From Hyphomicrobiales bacterium (GTDB lineage Bacteria > Pseudomonadota > Alphaproteobacteria > Rhizobiales > Rhizobiaceae), in contig UBUL01000020.1 of the NCBI GenBank assembly GCA_900468625.1, forward strand, positions 62,001 through 126,000: 64,000 bases of DNA. Reading direction: 5' to 3'. The stretch's first letter is position 1. Each line of letters opens with the position of its first letter. Position numbers and translations under genes: made by a program. This document shows positions 50,533 to 58,988 of the stretch, one piece after another. The notes beneath the pieces were generated by a model. That model worked only from the letters and a program-made list of their open reading frames with translations. It was not told the DNA's origin and searched no databases.

Positions 50533-51741
50533 TCAGGCCTTCTTGAGGCGCTTTCGAAGAATGACCAAAGTCAGGCCGGCCAGGGATGCAAGGGCTGCGC
50601 CGGCGACGAAGGTGCTGTCAGATCCGATCCATTCCCAGAGCCCGCCGGCAAGGATACTGGCGCATAGCAACGTGATCCCCGAAACGAGATTGAAGACCCC
50701 GAAAGCCGTTCCCCGCAGATTGTCCGGAGAAGCGTCCGCGACCAATGCCGCGAAGATTCCCTGGGTGCAGCCCATGTGCAGGCCCCAGAGCAGCACGCCG
50801 AGCGTGAGGCCGGCAAATCCGGGCATGAAAGCCAACGCCAGATCGGCTGCGACCAGAAGCCCGATGCCGATCAAAAGCAACGTGACCCGCTCGAACCGGT
50901 CGGCAAGTATTCCGACGGGATAGGCCGATATCGAATAGACGAAATTCATGCCGATCAGCACGAGCGGAATCAGCATGACGGGCATGTCGAGGTCCTTGGC
51001 ATCGAGCAGCAGAAAAGCCTCGCTGAAGCGTGCCAGCGTAAAGATCGCCGCAACCCCCGTCACGAGCCAGTATGGGCTTGGAAGCCGCAGAAGGTCGGCT
51101 TTCCGCAACGGAAATTTCGTGCTGCCGCTGCCGGGTGCTTTCGCAGGCTCCTTGACGAAGAAAAGGATGAGGCCGACCGCCACGCATGCGGGGATGACGG
51201 CAATCCAGAAAACCGTGCCGAACTGATCGGATGTCCACCACATGAGAAGCAGCGCGAGCGTTGGGCCGAGGAAGGCGCCGACCGTGTCCAAAGACTGCCG
51301 CAGTCCGAAGCTTGCGCCGCGAACTTCCGGTGGCGAAATATCCGCAATCAGGGCATCCCGCGGCGCGCCGCGAATGCCTTTGCCGATACGGTCGATGAAG
51401 CGTGCCGCGATCAGCCAGCCGATCGACGGCGCAATCGGAAAAATCGGCTTGGTCAGTGCGGCCATCCCGTACCCCAGCAAGACCAGGAGTTTTCGCTTGC
51501 CGAGCCAGTCGCTTATGGCCCCGGAGAATACTTTCGTGATTGCGGCGGTCGCCTCCGCGATGCCTTCGATGATGCCGACGGAAAGCGTCGAGGCGCCAAG
51601 AACGGTGACCATATAGACAGGGAGCAGGGCGTGGATCATCTCGGAGGAGACGTCCATAAAGAGCGAGACGAAGCCCAATGCCCAGACGCCGCCTGGTATT
51701 GCTGGCGCCGGTTGTCGGCCTTTTCCCGTCACATCGGCCAT
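50533..51741 (-). CDS. MFS transporter
   Basis: A 402-residue, 12-helix major facilitator. The loop 2-3 motif is AISDWLGKRKLLVLLGYGM; FIDRIGKGIRGAPRDALIAD after helix 4 is typical of a drug/metal exporter subgroup often found beside chromate-resistance proteins. The ATG at 51741 has AAAGGA 7 bases upstream. It follows the ChrB-N-like gene by 26 bases, and the two probably form an operon. Substrate unknown. Confidence 0.9.
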   Translation of the reverse strand: MADVTGKGRQPAPAIPGGVWALGFVSLFMDVSSEMIHALLPVYMVTVLGASTLSVGIIEGIAEATAAITKVFSGAISDWLGKRKLLVLLGYGMAALTKPIFPIAPSIGWLIAARFIDRIGKGIRGAPRDALIADISPPEVRGASFGLRQSLDTVGAFLGPTLALLLMWWTSDQFGTVFWIAVIPACVAVGLILFFVKEPAKAPGSGSTKFPLRKADLLRLPSPYWLVTGVAAIFTLARFSEAFLLLDAKDLDMPVMLIPLVLIGMNFVYSISAYPVGILADRFERVTLLLIGIGLLVAADLALAFMPGFAGLTLGVLLWGLHMGCTQGIFAALVADASPDNLRGTAFGVFNLVSGITLLCASILAGGLWEWIGSDSTFVAGAALASLAGLTLVILRKRLKKA

Positions 51742-51767
51742 CGGAAGGTCCTTTCGGTGCATCTTGT

Positions 51768-52310
51768 TCAACCGCCCCTGTTCTCTTCGTTGGCTTCGAA
51801 AACCTGGCGCGCGTAGTCATCGAGCAAGGCCTCGCAGTTTCTGAGCTTCTCGGCCGCCGACATCGCAAGCTGCGCGCCGTAGAAATCGAGCTTCCTGATC
51901 CGCTCAAACCATTCCTGGAGCTTTTTCAGGTCCGTGTCTTCTTCTTCCAATTCGGCATATGTGAACTTCTGCTGCGATATTTCCTTGGCGATTTCCGCCT
52001 CGAAGTCGTCGCAGCGGCCGATGAACTCCCGATAGAGTTCATCGCGGTCCGCATTGAAGCGTTCGCTCACCTTGTTCAGCTGTGCATCATCGAGTGGGGC
52101 CGAGTCCAAGAGTACGGACTCACCGCCCATCTCTGAAATATCCAGTTCCGACATTTTTATCCGCCGAAGATTCTCGTCGGTACGCGGCAGGAGACAAACC
52201 CCGTTCTGAAGGTAGATCGCGCCCAGTCCTTTGAGGCGTCGCCATAGCGCAACCCTGCGTGCGGCGGGCTCGGGTGGTACCTTATAGGTGAGCAGAATCC
52301 ATTGGCTCAA
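51768..52310 (-). CDS. ChrB N-terminal-domain-like protein
   Basis: A 180-residue protein matching the N-terminal domain of ChrB, the chromate-resistance regulator: WILLTYKVPPEPAARRVALWRRLKGLGAIYLQNGVCLLP. The C-terminal half is a long charged helix region (FEAEIAKEISQQKFTYAELEEEDTDLKKLQEWFERI). The C-terminal ChrB domain is absent and no chrA is adjacent; an MFS gene follows instead. Whether it regulates the exporter is inference. A near-palindrome lies 16 bases before its start. Confidence 0.82.
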   Translation of the reverse strand: MSQWILLTYKVPPEPAARRVALWRRLKGLGAIYLQNGVCLLPRTDENLRRIKMSELDISEMGGESVLLDSAPLDDAQLNKVSERFNADRDELYREFIGRCDDFEAEIAKEISQQKFTYAELEEEDTDLKKLQEWFERIRKLDFYGAQLAMSAAEKLRNCEALLDDYARQVFEANEENRGG

Positions 52311-52325
52311 GCCGTTTCTCCATTT

Positions 52326-52341
52326 TGTTACGGCCGTTACA
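52326..52341. promoter_or_regulatory. near-palindrome before the ChrB-like gene
   Basis: TGTtACGGCCGTtACA is symmetric apart from one base pair position, centred about 23 bases before the start at 52310. The remaining bases to 52610, between this gene and the divergent metal exporter, show nothing else I can name. Confidence 0.3.
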
Positions 52342-52610
52342 GTCTATCCGTGCTGTAGCAGCCTTGCAATGCCGCGGTCAACCGGGGCCGGGAAACCAGG
52401 CGCGCCTTTGAAGCATGGCAATCCGCATCATTCGGCACGGACGCAGGCACAGGAAAGCACCGATTCCAGGGGCGACGCATGTTCGAGATTTCCATGCGAC
52501 GGCACGGGAAGTGGGCATCGACATCACCCGACACTTGACCATATCCTCTCCGGGAGGATAGGAGAATTCGGCTCGGTGGTTGCTGGACGGCCGATTGCAG
52601 CGAGGATTTG

Positions 52611-53978
52611 ATGTTCACGACGATAAAGCATTGGCTTGGTTTTGGCTCTCACGACCATGATCATGGTGGCCACAGCCACGGGTCTCACGGCCACTCTCAT
52701 GGCGATGCCGGAGGTCACGGCCATACCCACGGAGTCGTCGATCCAAGCATTGCGACTTCGGAACGGGGAATATGGGCCATCAAATGGTCCTTCGCCATTC
52801 TGGCAATCACGGCAATCCTGCAGTTGATCGTCGTGTTCGCATCCGGCTCGGTGGCGCTGCTGGCGGACACGATCCACAATGTCGGGGACGCGACGACAGC
52901 CATTCCGCTCTGGATTGCCTTCGTGCTGGTGCGGCGTCCGCCCACTGCCGGGTTCAATTACGGCCTGGGCCGTGTCGAGGACCTAGCCGGCATGGTGATC
53001 GTTCTCATCATTCTGTTCAGCGCGGTCGTGGCCGGCTACGAGGCCGTCAGCCGCCTCATTCACCCGCAGCCGGTCACCCAGCTCGGCTGGGTGACTGCGG
53101 CAGGGATCATCGGTTTCCTCGGGAACGAGATCGTGGCGATCTTCCGCATCAAGGTCGGCCGCGAGATGAACAGTGCCGCATTGATTGCAGACGGCTATCA
53201 CGCGCGAACCGACGGGCTGACGAGCGTTGCAGTCGTGTTGGGCGCCTTCGGGGTCTGGCTCGGCTTTCCGCTTGCCGATCCGATCATCGGCCTCCTCATT
53301 ACCATCGCGATCTTCGGCATTGTCTGGCAGTCGGCTCGTGCAGTCATCACCCGAAGCCTCGATGGCATCGAGCCGAGCGTCGCCGACGAAGTACGCCATG
53401 CCGCGGAACATGTACACGGCATCCGGCGGATCACCGATGTCAAGGCCCGCTGGCTGGGCCACAAGCTGCATGCCGACATGACGATTGCCGTCGATGACGC
53501 CATGTCGATCGCCGAAGCAAACGGTATCGCGCTCGCCCTGCGGGAGGAGCTGCATGCCCATCTCGCACCTCTTGGCAGCGCGACGATCCAGTTCGACACG
53601 GCGGGTGCTTCCGCCATGGTCACAAGGCATGGCGATCATGAGCATCATGGGCATCATCATGCTCCTGCCCCCTTTACCGTCAGCTCCTCGTTGGCGGCCG
53701 GACTTCTGGAGATTGTCGATACGCCGGATGGCGAGCGCATGAGGCTGTCCATTTCCAGCCATGCGCATGGCCTGCAGGCGGTCGTCAACATCAAGCGGCT
53801 GGGCGACGCGATCGAGACGTTGACACTGTCGCCGTCTCCAGCAGATCATCATACCATGCTGAGTGCCGAGGCTCCGGCCGAGCCGCACGAGTTCGACGCG
53901 GAACTCGTCCTTTCGGCGGACGGCAAGGTTGAAGTCCTGCCATTCCGGATGGAGGAGCCGGAGGGGCATCATCATTGA
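52611..53978 (+). CDS. cation diffusion facilitator (CDF) metal exporter with C-terminal extension
   Basis: A 455-residue exporter. Residues 13-40 are a His-rich arm (HDHDHGGHSHGSHGHSH). Six membrane helices follow, with HxxxD metal sites in helix 2 (His89/Asp93 in ADTIHNVGD) and helix 5 (DGYHARTDGLTS), the zinc/cadmium-type pair. The usual cytoplasmic domain ends near 335 (GSATIQFDT). Then comes a second His cluster (HGDHEHHGHHHAPAP) and about 105 extra residues ending EEPEGHHH. Most CDFs are 300-350 residues, so this extension is unusual. The start is ATG 52611 after GCGAGG. Metal specificity cannot be told. Confidence 0.92.
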   Translation: MFTTIKHWLGFGSHDHDHGGHSHGSHGHSHGDAGGHGHTHGVVDPSIATSERGIWAIKWSFAILAITAILQLIVVFASGSVALLADTIHNVGDATTAIPLWIAFVLVRRPPTAGFNYGLGRVEDLAGMVIVLIILFSAVVAGYEAVSRLIHPQPVTQLGWVTAAGIIGFLGNEIVAIFRIKVGREMNSAALIADGYHARTDGLTSVAVVLGAFGVWLGFPLADPIIGLLITIAIFGIVWQSARAVITRSLDGIEPSVADEVRHAAEHVHGIRRITDVKARWLGHKLHADMTIAVDDAMSIAEANGIALALREELHAHLAPLGSATIQFDTAGASAMVTRHGDHEHHGHHHAPAPFTVSSSLAAGLLEIVDTPDGERMRLSISSHAHGLQAVVNIKRLGDAIETLTLSPSPADHHTMLSAEAPAEPHEFDAELVLSADGKVEVLPFRMEEPEGHHH

Positions 53979-54300
53979 GCCTGCTGGAAACCGGGCCGGC
54001 ACAGACGCAAGCCTTATTGTCTGAGGAACACAAGAAGCATCGGCCGGTTGCCTTGGCATGGCTTGTCATGTCGCATGGCTGCTCGCATATTCAGGCGGCA
54101 AGGTGGCGACAATTGCGGCATTGAATTTGTTGCTACGCACAGCGTATCCGACAACCCGAACGATGGCGCATGATCAGCATCAAAGCACCGCCGCGCTCCT
54201 ACCCATCCTTCCAATCCAATCGGGTAGCTCATCTAAACCTGCGGTAGATGCTAATATTCTAATCACCGGCCTAAATGCCACCCTTGGGCCGGGCAGTGCA

Positions 54301-54338
54301 GCGTCCGACGATTGCCCCCATCCTTTGTCGTCGGACGC
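54301..54338. other. inverted repeat in a 526-base intergenic region
   Basis: GCGTCCGACGA and TCGTCGGACGC are perfect 11-base arms with a 16-base loop. It lies in the gap 53979-54504 between the CDF and epimerase genes; the rest of the gap has no credible coding frame or RNA gene that I can see. It may be a transcript end for the CDF gene or a dispersed palindrome. Confidence 0.45.
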
Positions 54339-54504
54339 ACCCTCTCCGTATCGGCATCGCCGGATCGCGGCCTCCCGATTGAAATTCATCCTCTCTCCTT
54401 CGTTTGGAGGATGACAAAGCCGTTTGCTCTCCTATTCTCTCGGAGCGGTCATGTCGCACGCTTCGGCGACGGCCGATTTAGATTTCGACTATCAGGAGGA
54501 TATC

Positions 54505-55458
54505 ATGACGCGCACAGTCATCATCGGCGCGACCGGCCATGTCGGCACCTATCTCGTGCCGCGGCTGGTCGAGGCAGGGCATGAGGTCGTGGCGATCAGC
54601 CGCGGGCAAGCCAAACCCTATTCGCCGAACAAGGCGTGGAATGACGTCGGGCTACGGACGATGGATCGTGCTGCGATGGAGGCCGATGGCAGCTTCGGTC
54701 CGGCTATCCGCGCGTTGAAGCCGGATATCGTCATCGACATGATCTGCTTCACACTCGATAGCGCAAAGCATCTGACCGAGGCGCTCACCGGTCACGTCGG
54801 TCATTTCCTGCACACCGGTACGATCTGGACGCATGGTTTTTCCACCGTCGTTCCAACGCCGGAGGAGGCGCCGAAGCGGCCGTTCGGCGACTACGGCATC
54901 CAGAAGGCGGCGATCGAGGCGCATCTGCTTGAAGAAGCGCGCCGCAGGGGATTTCCCGTAACACTGATCCATCCGGGCCATATTGTCGGTCCCGGCTGGG
55001 CACCTCTCAATCCAGCCGGACATTTCAATCTCTCCGCCTTCTCGACATTGGCGCGGGGTGAAACGCTTGTCTTGCCGAATTTCGGCCTGGAGACGGTCCA
55101 CCATGTTCATGCCGATGACGTCGCGCAGATGTTCATGGGTGCGATTGCCAATTGGCGGGCTTCGAGCGGAGAGGCATTCCATGCGGTTTCAAGCGGGGCG
55201 CTGACACTCAGGGGCTATGCCGAGGCGATGTCGCGCTGGTTCGGATACGAGCCGAAACTGGAATTCCTGCCTTATGAAAAATGGGCCGAGGGCCTGATGC
55301 CGGAAGATGCGCAGGCGACCTGGGAGCATATCGCCAGAAGCCCGAATTGTTCGATCGCCAAGGCCGAGCGGCTGCTCGGTTACAAGCCCCGCTATACATC
55401 GCTTGAGGCGGTTCAGGAATCGGTTGCCTGGCTGATGGAGAAGGGGCGGATCGGCTGA
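54505..55458 (+). CDS. NAD-dependent epimerase/dehydratase family protein
   Basis: A 317-residue extended-SDR protein. The NAD motif is VIIGATGHVGTYL (about 5-17). Residues YGIQKAAIEAHLL near 131 hold the Tyr-x3-Lys active pair, and HPGHIVGPGWAPLNPAG is the substrate loop. It belongs with UDP-glucose 4-epimerase-like/NAD(P)H-binding proteins; the sugar or other substrate is unknown. AGGAGG lies 4 bases upstream of the ATG at 54505, and the longer frame to 54424 has no such site. Confidence 0.9.
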   Translation: MTRTVIIGATGHVGTYLVPRLVEAGHEVVAISRGQAKPYSPNKAWNDVGLRTMDRAAMEADGSFGPAIRALKPDIVIDMICFTLDSAKHLTEALTGHVGHFLHTGTIWTHGFSTVVPTPEEAPKRPFGDYGIQKAAIEAHLLEEARRRGFPVTLIHPGHIVGPGWAPLNPAGHFNLSAFSTLARGETLVLPNFGLETVHHVHADDVAQMFMGAIANWRASSGEAFHAVSSGALTLRGYAEAMSRWFGYEPKLEFLPYEKWAEGLMPEDAQATWEHIARSPNCSIAKAERLLGYKPRYTSLEAVQESVAWLMEKGRIG

Positions 55459-55480
55459 AAGCTCAGGCTTTCAGGCCAAG

Positions 55481-56692
55481 TCATTGGTTCGCAAGCCAGG
55501 CAGCCATGCCCTTGGCCGCTGCGCGCCCGGTCGCAAAACACGCGGTCAGAAGATAGCCGCCGGTCGGCGCTTCCCAATCGATCATCTCGCCGGCGACGAA
55601 CATGCCGGGGAGCTTCTTCAGCATGTATCCTTCGTCGAGCTCGTCCCAACGGATGCCGCCGGCGGACGAAATGGCCTCGGCAATCGGCCTCGGCCGCAGC
55701 AATGGAATCGGCAGGGCCTTGATCGCGCGGGCAAGGCGTTCCGGATGCGAGAGAGCGGCGGGATCGACAAGCTCGCGCAACAGGCCCGCCTTCACTCCCT
55801 CGATGCCGGCGCCCTTGCGCAGGCGGCTGGAAAGACTGGCTTTGGGATCCTGCCGTGCCAGATCGCGCGCCAGGCGCTCCTCGCTGCGTCCGGGGGCGAG
55901 ATCGACAATGAGCGACGCTTCCCCTTTTCTCATCAATCGATCACGCAGCGAGGCGGCATGCGCATAGACGAGGCTGCCCTCGATCCCCGTTTTCGAGACG
56001 ACGAATTCACCCGGAAACGTTCCTGCTTCCGATGTCGCCGTCACTGCTTTCAGTGGCTCGCCGGCAAAGCGTTCGCTGAACGGAGCGCTCCAGGTGACGT
56101 CGAAGCCGCAATTGGCCGGCTGGAAAGCGGCAATATCGATCCCCTTGTCGCGAAGCAGGCTGACCCATGCCGCGTCCGATCCGAGCCGGGCATAGCTCGC
56201 ACCGCCGAGCGCGAGCACAACAGCGTCGTGGCGCACGAGCTCGCGCCCCCGCGGCGTCTCGAATACGAGGCTGCCATCCTCGAAGCCGCACCAGCGATGC
56301 CGCGTCATGATGCCGATGCCTCGCGCTTCCAGTCTCGCCAGCCAGGCGCGCAGGAGCGGCGATGCCTTCATGATTTTCGGGAAGACGCGGCCGGAAGAGC
56401 CGACGAAGGTTTCCGTGCCCAGTCCTTCCGCCCACGCCCTGACATCATCGGGCGTGAAGTCGTCAAGCGCTGCGCACAATCGCGCCGAAGCAGCGCCGAA
56501 GCGGCCGGCAAAAAGGCGGTAATCTTCCGAATGCGTGATGTTGAGGCCGGATTTTCCGGCCAGCAGAAACTTGCGTGCGACCGTCGGCATGCTGTCATAG
56601 ATCGCGATATGATGGCCGGACAAGGATAGGGTTTCCGCCGCCATCAGTCCCGCAGGGCCGCCGCCTATGATTGCGATTTGCTTTTTGATCAT
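55481..56692 (-). CDS. TIGR03862/HI0933-like flavoprotein (BaiN/RdsA family)
   Basis: A 403-residue FAD protein. It begins with IAIIGGGPAGLMAAETLS, then KFLLAGKSGLNITHSE and GRVFPKIMKASPLLRAWL, and ends LPGMFVAGEMIDWEAPTGGYLLTACFATGRAAAKG, all marks of the HI0933-like family (TIGR03862 branch). The reaction of this branch is not known; related BaiN reduces bile-acid intermediates. It converges on the epimerase gene. ATG 56692 or GTG 56698 could start it. Confidence 0.92.
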   Translation of the reverse strand: MIKKQIAIIGGGPAGLMAAETLSLSGHHIAIYDSMPTVARKFLLAGKSGLNITHSEDYRLFAGRFGAASARLCAALDDFTPDDVRAWAEGLGTETFVGSSGRVFPKIMKASPLLRAWLARLEARGIGIMTRHRWCGFEDGSLVFETPRGRELVRHDAVVLALGGASYARLGSDAAWVSLLRDKGIDIAAFQPANCGFDVTWSAPFSERFAGEPLKAVTATSEAGTFPGEFVVSKTGIEGSLVYAHAASLRDRLMRKGEASLIVDLAPGRSEERLARDLARQDPKASLSSRLRKGAGIEGVKAGLLRELVDPAALSHPERLARAIKALPIPLLRPRPIAEAISSAGGIRWDELDEGYMLKKLPGMFVAGEMIDWEAPTGGYLLTACFATGRAAAKGMAAWLANQ

Positions 56693-56778
56693 GCTCACCC
56701 GGTGTCGCTAGCCTACCGTTCTCTAGGCCCGGATGAGGTTGGAAAGCAAGGTCGTCACCCTGTCCGGCTCTGTCAATG

Positions 56779-56794
56779 CCATTCGTTCGAATGG
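56779..56794. promoter_or_regulatory. palindrome CCATTCGTTCGAATGG
   Basis: Perfect 7-base arms around TT, in the region between the flavoprotein and the TetR regulator. Possible operator; no similar copy seen elsewhere in the window. Confidence 0.3.
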
Positions 56795-56862
56795 TTGCGG
56801 CAGCGGCGCCATTCACCCCTTTCCGGTCGGCATCTGCTGCGATATCAGCACTTAAATCGATA

Positions 56863-56876
56863 TAACCGTATGGTTA
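56863..56876. promoter_or_regulatory. TetR operator before the regulator gene (TAACCGTATGGTTA)
   Basis: Perfect palindrome TAACC-GTAT-GGTTA, 106 bases before the TetR start. It matches in layout the palindrome before the Gfo/Idh/MocA gene at 57786 (TAACT-ATAT-AGTTA). Confidence 0.6.
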
Positions 56877-56982
56877 CTAATGCTCTCGATTCGCCAGGGG
56901 CTGTCAACTTATGCGATGATCGGTTACTTATCGGCGCGAGGATGGGCCGCATAAGCCTTACGAAATGCCGCCGGGAGCCAGA

Positions 56983-57690
56983 ATGTCGGAAGCCAAGACC
57001 GTGAAGAGCAGCGCCAAGAGCGCAGACCTTGCGAATGCAGAAAAAACCTCCTCGCGCACCGCTTCGGAACGGCCCCGCCTCAGGGACGCCGAACGCACCA
57101 GCAAGGCTATTCTGGCTGCGGCAACCAAGGAATTTGCAGAGCGCGGTTATGGTGGCGCCCGCGTCGATGCCATCGCCGAGCGCGCCAAGATCAACAAGCG
57201 GATGCTCTACCATTATTTCGGCGGCAAGGATGCGCTTTATGTCGCCGTTCTGGAAGGCAGCTATATCGCCATTCGCTCGGCGGAAGCGCGGCTCGATCTC
57301 TCGCATCGCTCGCCCGCCGACGGCATGCGGGAGCTGGTCGTCTTCACCTGGCAATATTTTCTGGACCATCCGGAATTCCTGGGGATTCTCAGCACGGAAA
57401 ACATGCACAAGGCACGCTTTTTGAAGCGTTCGGCGCGCATTTTCGAACTGCATTCACCACTGGTCTCCGAGATTTCCAGCCTGCTCGACCGCGGTGCTGC
57501 GGCGGGCGTGTTCCGCAACGACTGCGATCCCGTCAAGATCTATATGAGCATTGCAGCGCTCGGCTCGTTCTTCCTGACGAACCGTTGGACGCTTTCCACC
57601 ATCTTCCGCCGCAATCTCTCGGACAAGGCCGAAATCGACGCCTGGGGCGAACATATCGTCGAGGTGATCTTCGCCTATTTGCGCCCCTAG
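56983..57690 (+). CDS. TetR/AcrR family regulator
   Basis: A 235-residue regulator. A 30-residue charged arm precedes the helix-turn-helix ILAAATKEFAERGYGGARVDAIAERAKINKRMLYHYFGGKDALY (about 45-88). The C-terminal domain is TetR_C_33/RutR-like (HPEFLGILSTENMHKARFLKRS). The ATG at 56983 has GGGAG 5 bases upstream; ATG 56965 is an alternative. Two related palindromes suggest it represses its own gene and the following catabolic operon. Confidence 0.92.
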   Translation: MSEAKTVKSSAKSADLANAEKTSSRTASERPRLRDAERTSKAILAAATKEFAERGYGGARVDAIAERAKINKRMLYHYFGGKDALYVAVLEGSYIAIRSAEARLDLSHRSPADGMRELVVFTWQYFLDHPEFLGILSTENMHKARFLKRSARIFELHSPLVSEISSLLDRGAAAGVFRNDCDPVKIYMSIAALGSFFLTNRWTLSTIFRRNLSDKAEIDAWGEHIVEVIFAYLRP

Positions 57691-57785
57691 AATTTCCGGG
57701 GAAACCAGCTCAGCAACGACGGATCACCGCCAGGGCAGCCATTGACGATGGCCGTTGACAGCATGGCTTCGCCGTGTCAGTTATG

Positions 57786-57799
57786 TAACTATATAGTTA
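57786..57799. promoter_or_regulatory. TetR operator before the Gfo/Idh-DUF993 operon (TAACTATATAGTTA)
   Basis: Perfect palindrome ending 19 bases before the ATG at 57819 and just before the ribosome site GGGAGG, where a bound repressor would block transcription or its start. Confidence 0.6.
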
Positions 57800-57818
57800 T
57801 TTACGGGAGGAAGAACTC

Positions 57819-58976
57819 ATGGCAACGAAGCCGATCGGCATCATCATGCACGGCATTACCGGCCGCATGGGCTATAACCAGCATCTGGTGCGCTCCATCC
57901 TGACAATTCGCGAACAGGGTGGCGTTCTGCTGTCGAACGGCGACCGGCTGATGCCCGAGCCGGTGCTTGTCGGCCGCAATGCCGAAAAGATCGAGGCGGT
58001 CGCCCGCAAGCACGGTCTTTCGAAGACGGCGACCGATCTTGATGCCGCCCTTGCCGATCCGGGCAATACGATCTTCTTCGATGCCGGTTCGACGCAGATG
58101 CGTGTCGAGCTCCTCGAGAAAGCGATAGCCGCCGGAAAGCATGTCTATTGCGAGAAGCCGATTTCCGAGACCCTCGAGGAAGCGTTGTCGGTTGCGGCCT
58201 CGGCCGAACGTCGCGGCGTCAAGAACGGTGTCGTCCAGGACAAGCTGTTTCTGCCGGGACTGCGCAAGATCGCCATGCTGCGCGACAGCGGCTTCTTCGG
58301 CAAGATCCTCTCGGTGCGCGGCGAGTTCGGCTATTGGGTTTTCGAAGGCGATTGGGGTGTGAAGGCACAGCGCCCGTCGTGGAACTACCGCAAAAAGGAT
58401 GGCGGCGGCATGATCCTCGATATGCTGCCGCACTGGCGCTACGTGCTCGACAATCTGTTCGGCGAGGTCAAGTCCGTCAGCTGCCTTGGCGCGACGCATA
58501 TTCCAAGCCGCGTCGACGAGAACGGCAAAACCTATGTCGCCGATGCCGACGATGCGGCCTATGCCACCTTCGAACTTGAAGGCGGTGTCATCGCCCATAT
58601 CAATTCGTCATGGGCGGTGCGTGTTCGTCGCGACGATCTCGTCACCTTCCAGGTCGACGGCACCCACGGATCGGCCGTCTGCGGCCTGATGCGCTGCTGG
58701 ACGCAGCACCGGGTCAATACGCCGAAGCCGGTGTGGAACCCCGATCAGCCGCAGCCCATCAATTTCTTCGACACCTGGGAAGAGGTACCGGACACGCAGG
58801 CCTTCGACAATGGCTTCAAGGCGCAGTGGGAGCAGTTCCTGTGCCATGTGGCCGAGGACGCGCCGTGGAAGTTCACGCTTCGCGAGGGCGCCAAGGGCGT
58901 GCAGCTGGCAGAGCTTGCGCAAAGGAGCTGGGCGGAGCGCCGCTGGATCGACGTGCCTTCTCTTTCGGCTCGCTAG
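57819..58976 (+). CDS. Gfo/Idh/MocA family oxidoreductase
   Basis: A 385-residue NAD(P)-dependent dehydrogenase. Residues 5-18 hold the cofactor loop (GIIMHGITGRMGYN), an unusual TGRMG form like dihydrodipicolinate reductase. The family Lys motif is CEKPIS (111-116), and the C-terminal substrate domain includes GGGMILDMLPHWRYVLDNLFG (catalytic His-type region near 195-210). The sequence GRMGYNQHLVRSI is shared by a subgroup found beside DUF993 genes. GGGAGG precedes the ATG. First gene of a three-gene operon, acting on a sugar or polyol derivative. Confidence 0.92.
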   Translation: MATKPIGIIMHGITGRMGYNQHLVRSILTIREQGGVLLSNGDRLMPEPVLVGRNAEKIEAVARKHGLSKTATDLDAALADPGNTIFFDAGSTQMRVELLEKAIAAGKHVYCEKPISETLEEALSVAASAERRGVKNGVVQDKLFLPGLRKIAMLRDSGFFGKILSVRGEFGYWVFEGDWGVKAQRPSWNYRKKDGGGMILDMLPHWRYVLDNLFGEVKSVSCLGATHIPSRVDENGKTYVADADDAAYATFELEGGVIAHINSSWAVRVRRDDLVTFQVDGTHGSAVCGLMRCWTQHRVNTPKPVWNPDQPQPINFFDTWEEVPDTQAFDNGFKAQWEQFLCHVAEDAPWKFTLREGAKGVQLAELAQRSWAERRWIDVPSLSAR

Positions 58977-58988
58977 GAGGTTGGTTTC

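Noticed and set aside
50776..51816. 346-codon plus-strand frame
   Set aside because: Antisense to the MFS gene; highly charged shadow composition.
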